Source of the DNA: CAWFPR01 sp963817635
Lineage (GTDB): Bacteria; Acidobacteriota; Vicinamibacteria; Vicinamibacterales; 2-12-FULL-66-21
Direction of reading: 5' to 3'
Length of the DNA: 64,000 bases
NCBI GenBank assembly: GCA_963817635.1
Contig: CAWFPR010000011.1
Span: forward strand, 45,423-109,422
Shown here: piece after piece, positions 56,478-64,000 of the stretch
How the letters are laid out: each line of letters starts with the position of its first letter
Numbering within the stretch: the first letter of the stretch is position 1
Notes under the pieces: model-generated
What the model saw: only the letters and a program-made list of their open reading frames with translations
Told to the model about the DNA's origin: nothing
Databases searched by the model: none
Made by a program: the position numbers and the translations under genes

Positions 56478-56579
56478 GACAATTCTCCCTGCACCCGCCC
56501 GCACCGCGTCCTCATGACCCGGAGTCGGACGGATGGCCCAAACGACAATGGTAAGCTGATGGAAGGGTAACGTACAGAC

Positions 56580-57689
56580 GTGAGCCACCGCATCATCGCC
56601 GCCGTCATGCCGGCGCCCCGGCAGCCGATCGAGCTTCGCGAGTTCGCGCGCCCGGAGCTGCCGCCCGGGAGCGCGCTCCTGCGCACCGCGCGCTCGGAGG
56701 TCTGTGGCACCGACGTGCATCTCTGGCACGGCCGCCTGGCGGGCGTGCCGTATCCGATCATCCCCGGCCATGTGTCGGCCGGCACGCTGGAGTCGATTCG
56801 CGGCCCGCTCACGGGACTCGACGGCTCCGTTCTGCGGGAGGGAGACCGCGCCGTGTTCTTCGACGTGCACCGCACGTGCGGCCGGTGCCGCGCCTGCACC
56901 GTGCACCGTACGCCGACCCGGTGCACCGCGAGACGCGTGTACGGCATCACCGATTCGGCCAGCGAGGGGCTGTTCGGGGGCTGGGCGCAGGCCATCTACC
57001 TGGAGCCCGGCGTCGGCATCGCCCGGCTGCCGGACGCCGTGAGCTTCGACGACTACATCGGCGGCGGCTGCGGCCTGATCACGGCGGTGCACATCATCGA
57101 GCGCGCCACGCTGCGGCCCGGGGACAGCGTCCTCGTGCAGGGGACAGGCGCCGTCGGCCTGAGCGCCATCGCGCTGGCGCGCCTGAGCGGCGCCTCGACG
57201 ATCATCGCGATCGGCGCGCCGGCCGATCGCCTGGCGTTCGCGTCGCGCATGGGCGCCGACCTCGTCCTGGATGTCGTCGCGACGAGCGCGGAGCAGCGCC
57301 TCGAGCAGGTGCGGGCGCTGACCCACGGCGAAGGCGCCGATGTCGTCATCGAAGCCGCAGGCTCGGCGCGAGCCATCGAGGAAGGGCTGACGCTCGTGCG
57401 CGACGGCGGCCGCTACGTTATCGCCGGACACTACACCGACGTCGGTCCGAGCGCCGTCAACGCCCACCAGCACATCAACCGCAAGCACCTCGACATCCGC
57501 GGCTGCTGGGGCTCCGAGCCCGGCCATTTCCTCCGCGCGCTCTCGTTCCTCGAACGCTACGCCGCGGTCGTCCCCTGGCGCGAGATTGGCGGCCGGACCT
57601 ACGCGCTCCACCACCTGAACGAGGCGCTCGCCGACGCCGAGGCGATGCGCATCACCAAGGCACTCGTCGATCCTCAGGTCACGGCCTGA
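56580..57689 (+). CDS. Zinc-dependent MDR dehydrogenase with altered catalytic site
   Basis: GTG start at 56580. The 369-residue protein has TARSEVCGTDVHLWHGRLAG (catalytic Cys) and the cofactor segment SVLVQGTGAVGLSAIALARL. The motif GHE, which supplies a zinc ligand and a general base, reads IPGHVSAGTLESI, with Glu replaced by Val. The structural zinc loop is CGRCRACTVHRTPTRCTARR, with an unusual spacing before the fourth Cys. This suggests a modified metal site or substrate class. Pyruvate kinase follows 23 bp downstream. Confidence 0.83.
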   Translation: MSHRIIAAVMPAPRQPIELREFARPELPPGSALLRTARSEVCGTDVHLWHGRLAGVPYPIIPGHVSAGTLESIRGPLTGLDGSVLREGDRAVFFDVHRTCGRCRACTVHRTPTRCTARRVYGITDSASEGLFGGWAQAIYLEPGVGIARLPDAVSFDDYIGGGCGLITAVHIIERATLRPGDSVLVQGTGAVGLSAIALARLSGASTIIAIGAPADRLAFASRMGADLVLDVVATSAEQRLEQVRALTHGEGADVVIEAAGSARAIEEGLTLVRDGGRYVIAGHYTDVGPSAVNAHQHINRKHLDIRGCWGSEPGHFLRALSFLERYAAVVPWREIGGRTYALHHLNEALADAEAMRITKALVDPQVTA

Positions 57690-57712
57690 CGCATGCCGGA
57701 CCTGTCCGACTG

Positions 57713-59114
57713 ATGCGACGCACGAAGATCGTGGCCACGGTGGGCCCGGCCTGCAGCGCGCCGGCGTCCCTCGAGGCGCTCGCGGCCGCGGGCGTGGACG
57801 TGTTCCGCCTCAATTTCTCCCACGGCACGCACGAGTCACATCGTCACGTCTACGGGTTGATTCGAGACGCCGCGCAGCGGGTGGGCCGGCAGGTGTCGGT
57901 GATGCAGGACCTGAGCGGACCCAAGATCCGCACTGGACCCGTCGAGGACGACGTGCCGCTCGCGCTCGTCGAAGGGCAGGATCTTCGCGTCGCCGCCGGC
58001 GACGAACCGGCGCGCGCAGGACGGATCTTCACGCCGTACGCGCGAGCTGATCCACTCGGCGAAACCGGGCGATCGCCTGCTGCTCGACGATGGCCGGATC
58101 GAACTGCGCGTCGTCGAGTGCACGCCCGCCGAGTTGCGGACGGTCGTGGTCACCGGCGGACTGCTCGGCGCGCACAAGGGCATCAACGCGCCGGGGGTGG
58201 CGCTCCCGGCGTCCGCCGTGACCGACAAGGACGCGGCCGACTTGCGATTCGGCCTCGCGCTCGGTGTGGATTTCGTGGCGCTCAGCTTCGTCCAGACCGC
58301 CGCCGACGTGCTGCGCGCGCGCGACATCATGTCGGACTGCGGGCGCGCCGTGCCGGTCATCGCGAAAATCGAGCGGCCCGCGGCCGTGGATCATCTCCCC
58401 GCCATCCTGGCTGTCGCGCAGGGCGTGATGGTGGCGCGCGGCGATCTCGGCCTGGAGATGCCGCTCGAGCACGTGCCGCGGGTGCAGAAGCAGATCATCC
58501 GCGCCGCGCGGGCGCTCGGCCGCCCGGTCATCGTGGCGACGCAGGTGCTCGAGTCGATGCGCGTCGATCCGCGCCCGACCCGCGCGGAGGTGAGCGACGC
58601 GGCCAACGCCGTGGACGAAGGCGCCGACGCGATCATGCTGGCGGGGGAAACCGCCGTCGGCGCGTACCCCGTCCGCGCGGTGCAGACGCTGGGCGCGATC
58701 GTGCAGGACGCCGAGTCGATCCCTCCCCGCGATCGCGTGCTGCCGGAGGTCGATCCGACCGGAAGCCGGCACGGCCGCGCGCTGTGCGAAGCGGCGGTGA
58801 CGCTGGCCACCACCGGTCAGGCCGACGCGATCGTGGCGGTCACGAGCGAAGGGAAGACCGCCCGTCTCCTGTCGTCGCTGAGGCCTGACGCGCCCGTGTA
58901 CGCGGTGACCGGCAGCGACGCCGTGGCGGCGACGCTGACCCTGTATTGGGGCGTGCACCCGGTCATCGCCGCCGAACGGGATCCCGAGGCCCTGGAGGCG
59001 CTCCTGCTCCAGCGCCGGCTGCTGCCTGCCGGCGCGGTCGTGGTCTTCGTCAGCGTCAGTTCGGAGCTGCACCGTGCGGACGCGAACTTCCTGAACCTTC
59101 AGAAGATCGGCTGA
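57713..59114 (+). CDS. pyk: Pyruvate kinase (one frame slip)
   Basis: ATG 57713: MRRTKIVATVGPACSAPASL, with DVFRLNFSHGTHESHR and VMQDLSGPKIRTGPV. The catalytic core has the Lys in VIAKIERPAAVDHL and VARGDLGLEMPLEHVPRVQK, plus DEGADAIMLAGETAVGAYPV. C-terminal domain AVTSEGKTARLLSSLRPDAP. A slip near 58041 (one C missing in GCGCGCGAG): TPYAR to ELIHSAKPGDRLLLDDGRIE. About 466 residues. Catalyses phosphoenolpyruvate plus ADP to pyruvate plus ATP, the last step of glycolysis. Confidence 0.92.
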
Positions 59115-59134
59115 CGCCGACATAGGATGGGTTG

Positions 59135-60313
59135 ATGGCTCACGCCGAACGGGGAGGGCTCAGGTCGTTCATCATCGACAACTCGCTGCTGCTCATCGCG
59201 GGCGCGGTGCTGGCGCTCGTCTGGGCGAACATCGCGCCCGAGTCCTACGAGCACGTCTCTCACCTGCTGCATTTCGCCGTCAACGACGTCGCGATGGTGT
59301 TCTTCTTCGCCCTCGCCACCAAGGAAATCGTCGAGGCGACGCTGCCCGGGGGACCGCTCGCCTCGCCGCGGGAAGCCGCGGTGCCGCTCCTCGCGGCGGC
59401 CGGAGGGATGGCGGTCCCGGCCGGGCTCTACGTCATCCAGGCGTCCTTCGACGGACGCCCGGAGCTGATGCCGGGCTGGGCGATCCCGTGCGCCACCGAC
59501 ATCGCGTTCTCGTACCTGGCCGCGCGCGCCATCTTCCCGAAGTCCCATCCAGCGATTCCCTTCCTCCTGCTGCTGGCGATTGCCGACGACGCCCTCGGGT
59601 TGATCCTGCTGGCGGTGTTCTATCCGAGCGGAACCGTCTCGCTGTTCTGGTTCGCGGGTCTGATGATCCCGGCACTGGGCGCCTCGCTGTGGCTGAAGCG
59701 GCGGCGAACGAGGAGCTTCTGGCCGTACGTCCTGCTGGGCGGAGGATTGTCGTGGGCCTCCATGCACTTCGGCGGCCTGCATCCGGCGCTCGCGCTGGTG
59801 CCCATCGTCCCGTTCATGCCGCACGAGAAGCGCGACCTGGGTCTGTTCGACGAGCGTGAGTTCGCGCTGCCCTACACCATGAACCGGTTCGAGCACTGGT
59901 GGAAGGTGCCGGTGCAGTTCATCCTCTTCGCGTTCGGCCTGGTGAACGCGGGTGTTGCGCTCTCAAGCGTGGGCCAGGGGTCGTGGATCGTGCTGTCGTC
60001 GCTCGTCGTCGGCAAGCCCATCGGGATCCTGCTCATGACGTTCCTCGCGGTGAAGGCGGGCCTGCGCGCGCCGGGCGGCCTGAGCTACCTGCACACGGCC
60101 GTGCTCGGCGTGGCCGCCGGCATCGGATTCACGGTCGCGCTGTTTTTCGCCACCGCGGCGTTTCCCGCCGGGCGTGCGCCGGCCGAAATTCTCGCGGAAG
60201 CCAAGATGGGCGCGTTGATGAGCTTTGCGGCTGCGCCCCTGGCGATTCTCATCGGCAGGCTGGTGGGGCTCAGCCCACACATGAAGCCGGCGCCCGCGCG
60301 TTCGAGGCACTAG
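59135..60313 (+). CDS. nhaA: Na+/H+ antiporter NhaA
   Basis: ATG 59135. The 392-residue protein shows the NhaA pattern: ATKEIVEATLPGGPLASPRE, CATDIAFSYLAARAIF and the transport pair IADDALGLILL (Asp-Asp, as Asp163/164 in E. coli). Twelve hydrophobic segments are visible. It expels Na+ for H+ at the cytoplasmic membrane. The stop codon TAG is at 60311-60313 inside the CTAG of repeat element C. Confidence 0.93.
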   Translation: MAHAERGGLRSFIIDNSLLLIAGAVLALVWANIAPESYEHVSHLLHFAVNDVAMVFFFALATKEIVEATLPGGPLASPREAAVPLLAAAGGMAVPAGLYVIQASFDGRPELMPGWAIPCATDIAFSYLAARAIFPKSHPAIPFLLLLAIADDALGLILLAVFYPSGTVSLFWFAGLMIPALGASLWLKRRRTRSFWPYVLLGGGLSWASMHFGGLHPALALVPIVPFMPHEKRDLGLFDEREFALPYTMNRFEHWWKVPVQFILFAFGLVNAGVALSSVGQGSWIVLSSLVVGKPIGILLMTFLAVKAGLRAPGGLSYLHTAVLGVAAGIGFTVALFFATAAFPAGRAPAEILAEAKMGALMSFAAAPLAILIGRLVGLSPHMKPAPARSRH

Positions 60314-60399
60314 CAGGACGGCTGAAAAAAGCATCCTGATGTTTTCCATCTACCTTTTCCCATATTCCATCAGGCCGGCATTTTTCAGCGGCCTGCTAG
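60310..60399. repeat. CTAG-bounded inverted-repeat element, copy C
   Basis: The 90-bp element begins CTAGCAGGACGGCTGAAAAA and ends TTTTTCAGCGGCCTGCTAG. Its inner part (CATCCTGATG...CCATATTCCATCAGGCCGGC) matches copy B with the central hairpin deleted. Both terminal CTAGs supply or abut stop codons: nhaA TAG (60311-60313) on the left and the SRPBCC gene TAG (60398-60396) on the right. The hairpin separates these convergent genes. Confidence 0.88.
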
Positions 60400-60909
60400 C
60401 TGGGTCGCCGCCCGGGCGCCAGCGGCGACTCGTTTTCCGCGTAGCGCTTCAGGGCCGCCATCGACGTGATCCACCCGGATCCGATCACGCTGTAGTAGCG
60501 CTCCCACCGTGGACCGCCTTCACCGCCGCTCTGGCGCACGCGCAGCCGGCAGGCCGGTCCGTCCATCGACGCAGGTGACCTGCAGCGACATCGGCCCGAG
60601 GGGTTCGCCGTCGGGCGGCAGCCACCACGCGTCGGCGACGAACAGTTCGCGTCCCGCCTTGAATTCGATGACCTGGCCGTAGAACACGCCGCCGAGCCGG
60701 CCGAGCAGGTCGTCGCGTTCGGGTGTGGGCTCCCACTCGACCGCGTAGACGCCGAGGGGACGCGGTGTCGTGACCGATCGTACCGTCTGCCACCAGGCAG
60801 CGAGGGCGGATGGATCGAAAAACGCGCCGAGCACCCGCGTGGGGGCCGCGCTGACGAGGATCGAATGGTCGAACGCGGTGGTCGGAATCCGTTCTCCGGC
60901 GGCGGTCAC
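60396..60909 (-). CDS. SRPBCC/AHSA1-like ligand-binding protein (one frame slip)
   Basis: ATG 60909: MTAAGERIPTTAFDHSILVS, then AFFDPSALAAWWQTVRSVTT and FYGQVIEFKAGRELFVADAW, as in START-like AHSA1 domains. A slip near 60562 is needed to continue DGPACRLRVRQSGGEGGPRW and the C-terminal helix SMAALKRYAENESP. About 170 residues. Ligand unknown. The stop codon lies in the terminal CTAG of repeat element C. Confidence 0.78.
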
Positions 60910-60950
60910 GCCCGCATGCTACCGGCTACCTGCCGTCGAGTAAAGCCAGT

Positions 60951-62081
60951 ATGCTGACGGGGATGAACGCGCCGGACCGGCCCCAGCCCGATGCGAGCTG
61001 GGACGATCACTACCGCGACGAGAAGGACGCGGCGTTTCTCTATCGCGCGCTGGCTGCCACCGAACCGGATGCCACGCGGCGCGACCTCTTCGGCAAGCTC
61101 GCCACCGTCGAAGACCGACACGTCGAACGCTGGGAGATCCTGTTCCGCGAGGCTGGCAGGCCGCTTCCCGCCTACCAGACCGCCGGACGCACGAAACTGC
61201 TCGCCTGGGTGGCGCGCGTCTTCGGGACCGGCGTCATCCTTCCGCTCGTCCTCGCCGAAGAAGGGCGCGAGGTGCAGGCCTACCTCGGCCTGGCACGCCA
61301 GTCCGCGAATCGACAGACCCACAGGGCGGCCGTCGACATCGCGGCCGACTCCGCGGTCCACGCGCGCGAGCTGTCGGCGGTGATGGGACGCGAAGGGGAG
61401 CCGTGGCACGTCGGCGGCTCCGGAGGGTACCTGCGCAGCGTCGTGTACGGCTTCAATGACGGCCTGACGGCGAACTTCGGTCTTGTCGCGGGCGTGCTCG
61501 GCGCCGACGTCGCGCCGCACATCGTGATCATCAGCGGCGTGGCCGGCGCGATGGCCGATGCCCTGTCGATGGGGTCGAGCGGCTATCTCGCCGCAAAGAG
61601 CGAAGCCGAGATGCAGGCGCACCAGATCGACATGGAGCGTCACGAGATCCGGCTGATGCCGGATCTGGAGGAAGACGAACTCGCGCTGATCTACGAGGCC
61701 AAGGGCCTGACGGCCGAAAGCGCGCGCGAGACGGCGCGCGTCATGATGCAGGATCCTGCACAGGCGCTCGACGCGATGGCGCGCGAGGAACTGAACATCC
61801 ACCCGGCCGACCTGGCGCCGCTTCGTGAAGGCATCGTCACCGGGTCGGCTACCGCCGTCGGGGCGTTCATTCCCATCGTGCCGTTCTTCGTGCTCGACCA
61901 CTGGCCGGCCGTCTGGGTGTCGCTCGCGATCAGCATGCTGGCGCACTTCGGCATCGGCGCCGCACGGGCCATGTTCACGGGCCGAGGGGTCTGGGCGAGC
62001 GGCCGCGACATGTTCCTCGTCGGATTCGGTGTCGCGGCCGCCGGCTATGTGCTCGGAGAGCTGGTGACGAAGCTCCTCTGA
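60951..62081 (+). CDS. MbfA-like membrane-bound ferritin/VIT1 iron transporter
   Basis: The 376-residue protein fuses an N-terminal ferritin-like four-helix domain (EKDAAFLYRALAATEPDATR, LATVEDRHVERWEILFREAG, with Glu/His metal-ligand spacing) to a C-terminal VIT1/CCC1 membrane domain (VYGFNDGLTANFGLVAGVLG, ALSMGSSGYLAAKSEAEMQA). Known MbfA proteins detoxify iron by export. ATG 60951 is used; ATG 60963 (MNAPDRPQPD) is an alternative. No frame slip seen. Confidence 0.87.
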   Translation: MLTGMNAPDRPQPDASWDDHYRDEKDAAFLYRALAATEPDATRRDLFGKLATVEDRHVERWEILFREAGRPLPAYQTAGRTKLLAWVARVFGTGVILPLVLAEEGREVQAYLGLARQSANRQTHRAAVDIAADSAVHARELSAVMGREGEPWHVGGSGGYLRSVVYGFNDGLTANFGLVAGVLGADVAPHIVIISGVAGAMADALSMGSSGYLAAKSEAEMQAHQIDMERHEIRLMPDLEEDELALIYEAKGLTAESARETARVMMQDPAQALDAMAREELNIHPADLAPLREGIVTGSATAVGAFIPIVPFFVLDHWPAVWVSLAISMLAHFGIGAARAMFTGRGVWASGRDMFLVGFGVAAAGYVLGELVTKLL

Positions 62082-62088
62082 CCGGCTG

Positions 62089-62532
62089 CTACGACTTCCT
62101 GCGCAGGGTCTGCACGTAGGCGACCACGGCCCACGCCTGTTCCTTCGTCATCTCCTCGCTGAAGGCCGGCATCTTCGGCTGCTTGCGGCCGTTCCATACC
62201 TTGTAGAACACGACGCCGTCGCTGTTCCGCGCGATCCGGCGTGGATTGGTCAGGTCCATGTCCTCCTGGTGTTCCGGCTCCGCGTCCTTGCCGTCGCCGA
62301 GGCCGCCGGGACCGTGGCACCGCTCGCACTTGTCCTTATAGACCGTCCTGCCGGCGTCCAGCAGCTTCGCGTCAACAGGGACCGGGTTCTTCGTCTCGGC
62401 CGCATCGGGCGGCAACTGCCACCCGTTGCCGGACTGCCGGGGCGACTGGGCCGGCGGCGACTGGCGGGCCGCGACACCCGCGACGAGCACGATCACACCA
62501 AGGGCCAGGGCCCCAATCCAACGCCGGATCAT
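62089..62532 (-). CDS. Exported monohaem cytochrome c
   Basis: A signal peptide (MIRRWIGALALGVIVLVAGV) precedes a class I cytochrome with CERCH in VYKDKCERCHGPGGLGDGKD. The distal Met is probably in QPKMPAFSEEMTKEQAWAVV. 147 residues. Likely a periplasmic electron carrier. Convergent with the MbfA-like gene, 7 bp apart. Confidence 0.9.
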   Translation of the reverse strand: MIRRWIGALALGVIVLVAGVAARQSPPAQSPRQSGNGWQLPPDAAETKNPVPVDAKLLDAGRTVYKDKCERCHGPGGLGDGKDAEPEHQEDMDLTNPRRIARNSDGVVFYKVWNGRKQPKMPAFSEEMTKEQAWAVVAYVQTLRRKS

Positions 62533-62630
62533 CGAGCGAACTCCTTTCGAGTTAATGTTGCACCTGGCGGCGCGGGACGCGCAGGGCGATCCGCGGCCGC
62601 GGGAATTGAAATGATACAGTTTTTGGCAGC

Positions 62631-63490
62631 ATGAAAGAGCCCCTCCTCGCCTACAACAATCAGGCGTTCCTCGAAAGCTCCGACGGTCGCCCTCTGCGCC
62701 TGCTGGCCGAATACCTCGAGCCGCTGAAGCGGTTCAAGGCCCAGAACATCCAGGACACGGTCGTGTTTTTCGGATCGGCGCGGGTCCTAGCCGCACCCAC
62801 GCGCAGCGCGCGCTCTCCAGGCTCAGGAACGGCCACACCCGCCGGAGCGCCGACTACAAGGCGGCACTCAAGCGGGGCCAGCGCGCGCTCGAATGGTCGA
62901 GATACTACGAAGATGCCCGAAGCCTCGCGCACAAACTCACCGCGTGGAGCATGGGGCTCGATGCGCCGCGCCAGCGATTCGTCGTCTGTTCGGGCGGAGG
63001 TCCCGGAATCATGGAGGCCGCCAATCGGGGCGCGCGAGAGGCTGGCGGGAAATCGATCGGCCTCAACATCCGCCTGCCCGCCGAGCAGAAGCCGAACCGT
63101 TACATCACGAAGGACCTGGTATTCAATTTCCACTACTTCTTCATGCGGAAGTTCTGGTTCGCCTACCTCGCCAAGGCGCTCGTGATTTTTCCTGGCGGGT
63201 TCGGGACCCTCGACGAAATGTTCGAGTTCCTGACGCTGGCGCAGACGCGAAAGCTCTCGAAGAAGCTCGTCGTGATCCTGTACGGCAGCGACTACTGGGA
63301 CGACGTGCTGAAACTCGAGCCGCTGGCCGAATGGGGAGCCATCAATCAGGCCGACCTGAACCTGCTGTGCAAGGTCGATTCGGTGGACACGGCGTTCGAC
63401 GAACTGAAGCGGCACCTGCTGAAACATCACATGGTGCCGGCGACCAGGCAGGAAACCAAGGCTCCCGGCATCGCGAAGACGCGGGGATAA
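62631..63490 (+). CDS. LOG family protein (one frame slip)
   Basis: The nucleotide-binding motif PGGFGTLDEMFEFLTLAQ is diagnostic of LOG/lysine-decarboxylase-like proteins, together with VCSGGGPGIMEAANRGARE. These hydrolyse cytokinin ribotides or nucleotide monophosphates. ATG 62631: MKEPLLAYNNQAFLESSDGR. A slip near 62790 is needed (FFGSARV to RTHAQRALSRLRNGHTRRSA). About 285 residues. A ribosome binding site is not obvious. Confidence 0.85.
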
Positions 63491-63495
63491 TACAG

Positions 63496-63578
63496 TCGCT
63501 GGTCACTGGTCGCGAGTCGCTGGTCACGAATCGCTGGTCACGAGTCGCTGGTCGCTGGTCGCTGGTCGCTGGTCTTAG
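63496..63578. repeat. Tandem/direct repeat of CGCTGGTC
   Basis: The octamer CGCTGGTC, with variants ACTGGTC and CGAATCGCTGGTC, recurs about nine times, closing as a run of near-perfect 7-bp CTGGTCG units. It lies between the LOG gene stop and the ribosome binding site of the DinB-like gene. A shorter relative (GTCGCTGGTCGCT) is at about 46403-46415. Confidence 0.7.
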
Positions 63579-63597
63579 TCGCTGTAAGGAGGGCATC

Positions 63598-64000
63598 GTG
63601 GACGAGCAGGAGCGCAGGACGCTCATCGGGCAGTATCGCGACGGCTACGCCGCCGTCGCTGAAGCGCTGTTGAAGATCACCCCGGCGGAACTCGACGCGC
63701 GGCCGGCGCCGGGGAAGTGGTCGCCGCGGGAAATCGTGCACCATCTGGCCGACAGTGAAACGACGGCGGGCGTGCGGCTGCGGCTCCTGATTGCGCAGAA
63801 CGGTCCCGTCATCCATGGCTACGATCAGGACGAGTTCGCCCGGCGCCTGTACTACGACCGCCCGCACGAAGCGTCGCTGGAGCTTTTCAAGGTCGTGCGG
63901 ATGTCCACCGCGGAGCTCCTCGATCGGCTCACGCCGGCCGAGTGGGGCCGCGAGGGCACCCACAGCGAGTCCGGTGCCTACGGAGTCGAGCAGTGGCTGC
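63598..64000 (+). CDS. DinB/YfiT-like four-helix protein (partial, C-terminus outside window)
   Basis: GTG 63598 has AAGGAGGG at 63586-63593, five bases upstream. Product VDEQERRTLIGQYRDGYAAV, APGKWSPREIVHHLADSETT and VIHGYDQDEFARRLYYDRPH shows the DinB metal-site pattern (HHLAD with later His). Members are metal-dependent hydrolases or thiol transferases. The gene continues past the right edge. Confidence 0.8.
   Translation, partial: MDEQERRTLIGQYRDGYAAVAEALLKITPAELDARPAPGKWSPREIVHHLADSETTAGVRLRLLIAQNGPVIHGYDQDEFARRLYYDRPHEASLELFKVVRMSTAELLDRLTPAEWGREGTHSESGAYGVEQWL

Noticed and set aside
63496..63578. Possible CRISPR or attachment site from repeated CGCTGGTC
   Set aside because: Short low-complexity tandem units with no spacers, no integrase and no tRNA.
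1..64000. tRNA, rRNA or riboswitch genes
   Set aside because: No clover-leaf, rRNA core or known riboswitch motif was seen by eye; a covariance-model search would be needed to exclude small RNAs fully.

Overview
The window is a 64 kb GC-rich bacterial chromosome segment. Two Oar-like TonB-dependent receptors with N-terminal carboxypeptidase-regulatory domains, many exported beta-propeller and cytochrome c proteins, a Tat-type Rieske protein and small hypothetical proteins suggest an Acidobacteriota-like organism, perhaps near Vicinamibacteria. That placement is inference; there is no rRNA to test it. No rRNA, tRNA, CRISPR array, prophage or transposase gene was recognised.

At least 21 otherwise normal genes carry single-base frame slips, mostly at short C or G runs. 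The reading frame resumes with good family similarity after each slip, so they look more like sequencing or assembly indels than real pseudogenes. Interrupted genes are annotated here as whole genes with the approximate slip position.

Layout. (1) 1-6.8 kb: Sel1 protein (partial), exported methyltransferase, haem/HhH protein, TonB receptor 1, a zinc dehydrogenase and a BNR-repeat sialidase-like protein. (2) 7.1-14.1 kb: a respiratory module of Rieske protein, split cytochrome b and an approximately 995-residue eight-haem cytochrome c, facing a two-gene lipoprotein operon (YVTN propeller and cupredoxin-like). (3) 14.2-31.7 kb: an accessory catabolic region with TonB receptor 2, a five-gene minus-strand operon (CoA-transferase, short citrate-synthase-like lyase, MFS carrier, aldehyde dehydrogenase, ThDP enzyme), a second CoA-transferase, a HutC-type GntR regulator and an exported esterase. 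A shared 12-bp motif TTGTCAATACAA upstream of three of these units may be the regulator's operator. (4) 31.8-34.5 kb: a nickel/cobalt ECF transporter with a His-rich ATPase tail. (5) 34.5-43.9 kb: asparaginase, a HicB-like small protein and an operon of an unknown exported protein with AddB- and AddA-like recombination nuclease-helicases. Its promoter has four TCCAC boxes at exact 11-bp spacing and appears to be leaderless. (6) 44-64 kb: zinc-ribbon proteins, DnaJ-like protein, Mrp ATPase, MFS carrier, M16 peptidase pair, quinone reductase, hydrolases, rhodanese, amidase, pyruvate kinase, NhaA, MbfA-like ferritin/VIT protein, cytochrome c, LOG protein and a partial DinB protein.

Non-coding structure includes three copies of a CTAG-bounded inverted-repeat element (78-128 bp) sitting against TAG stop codons, a 27-bp TGGGGTCAGACCCC-type repeat inserted in frame in the AddA-like gene, and a paired TACGGT direct repeat in two intergenic regions. 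The regulon and pathway proposals are inference from sequence and context.
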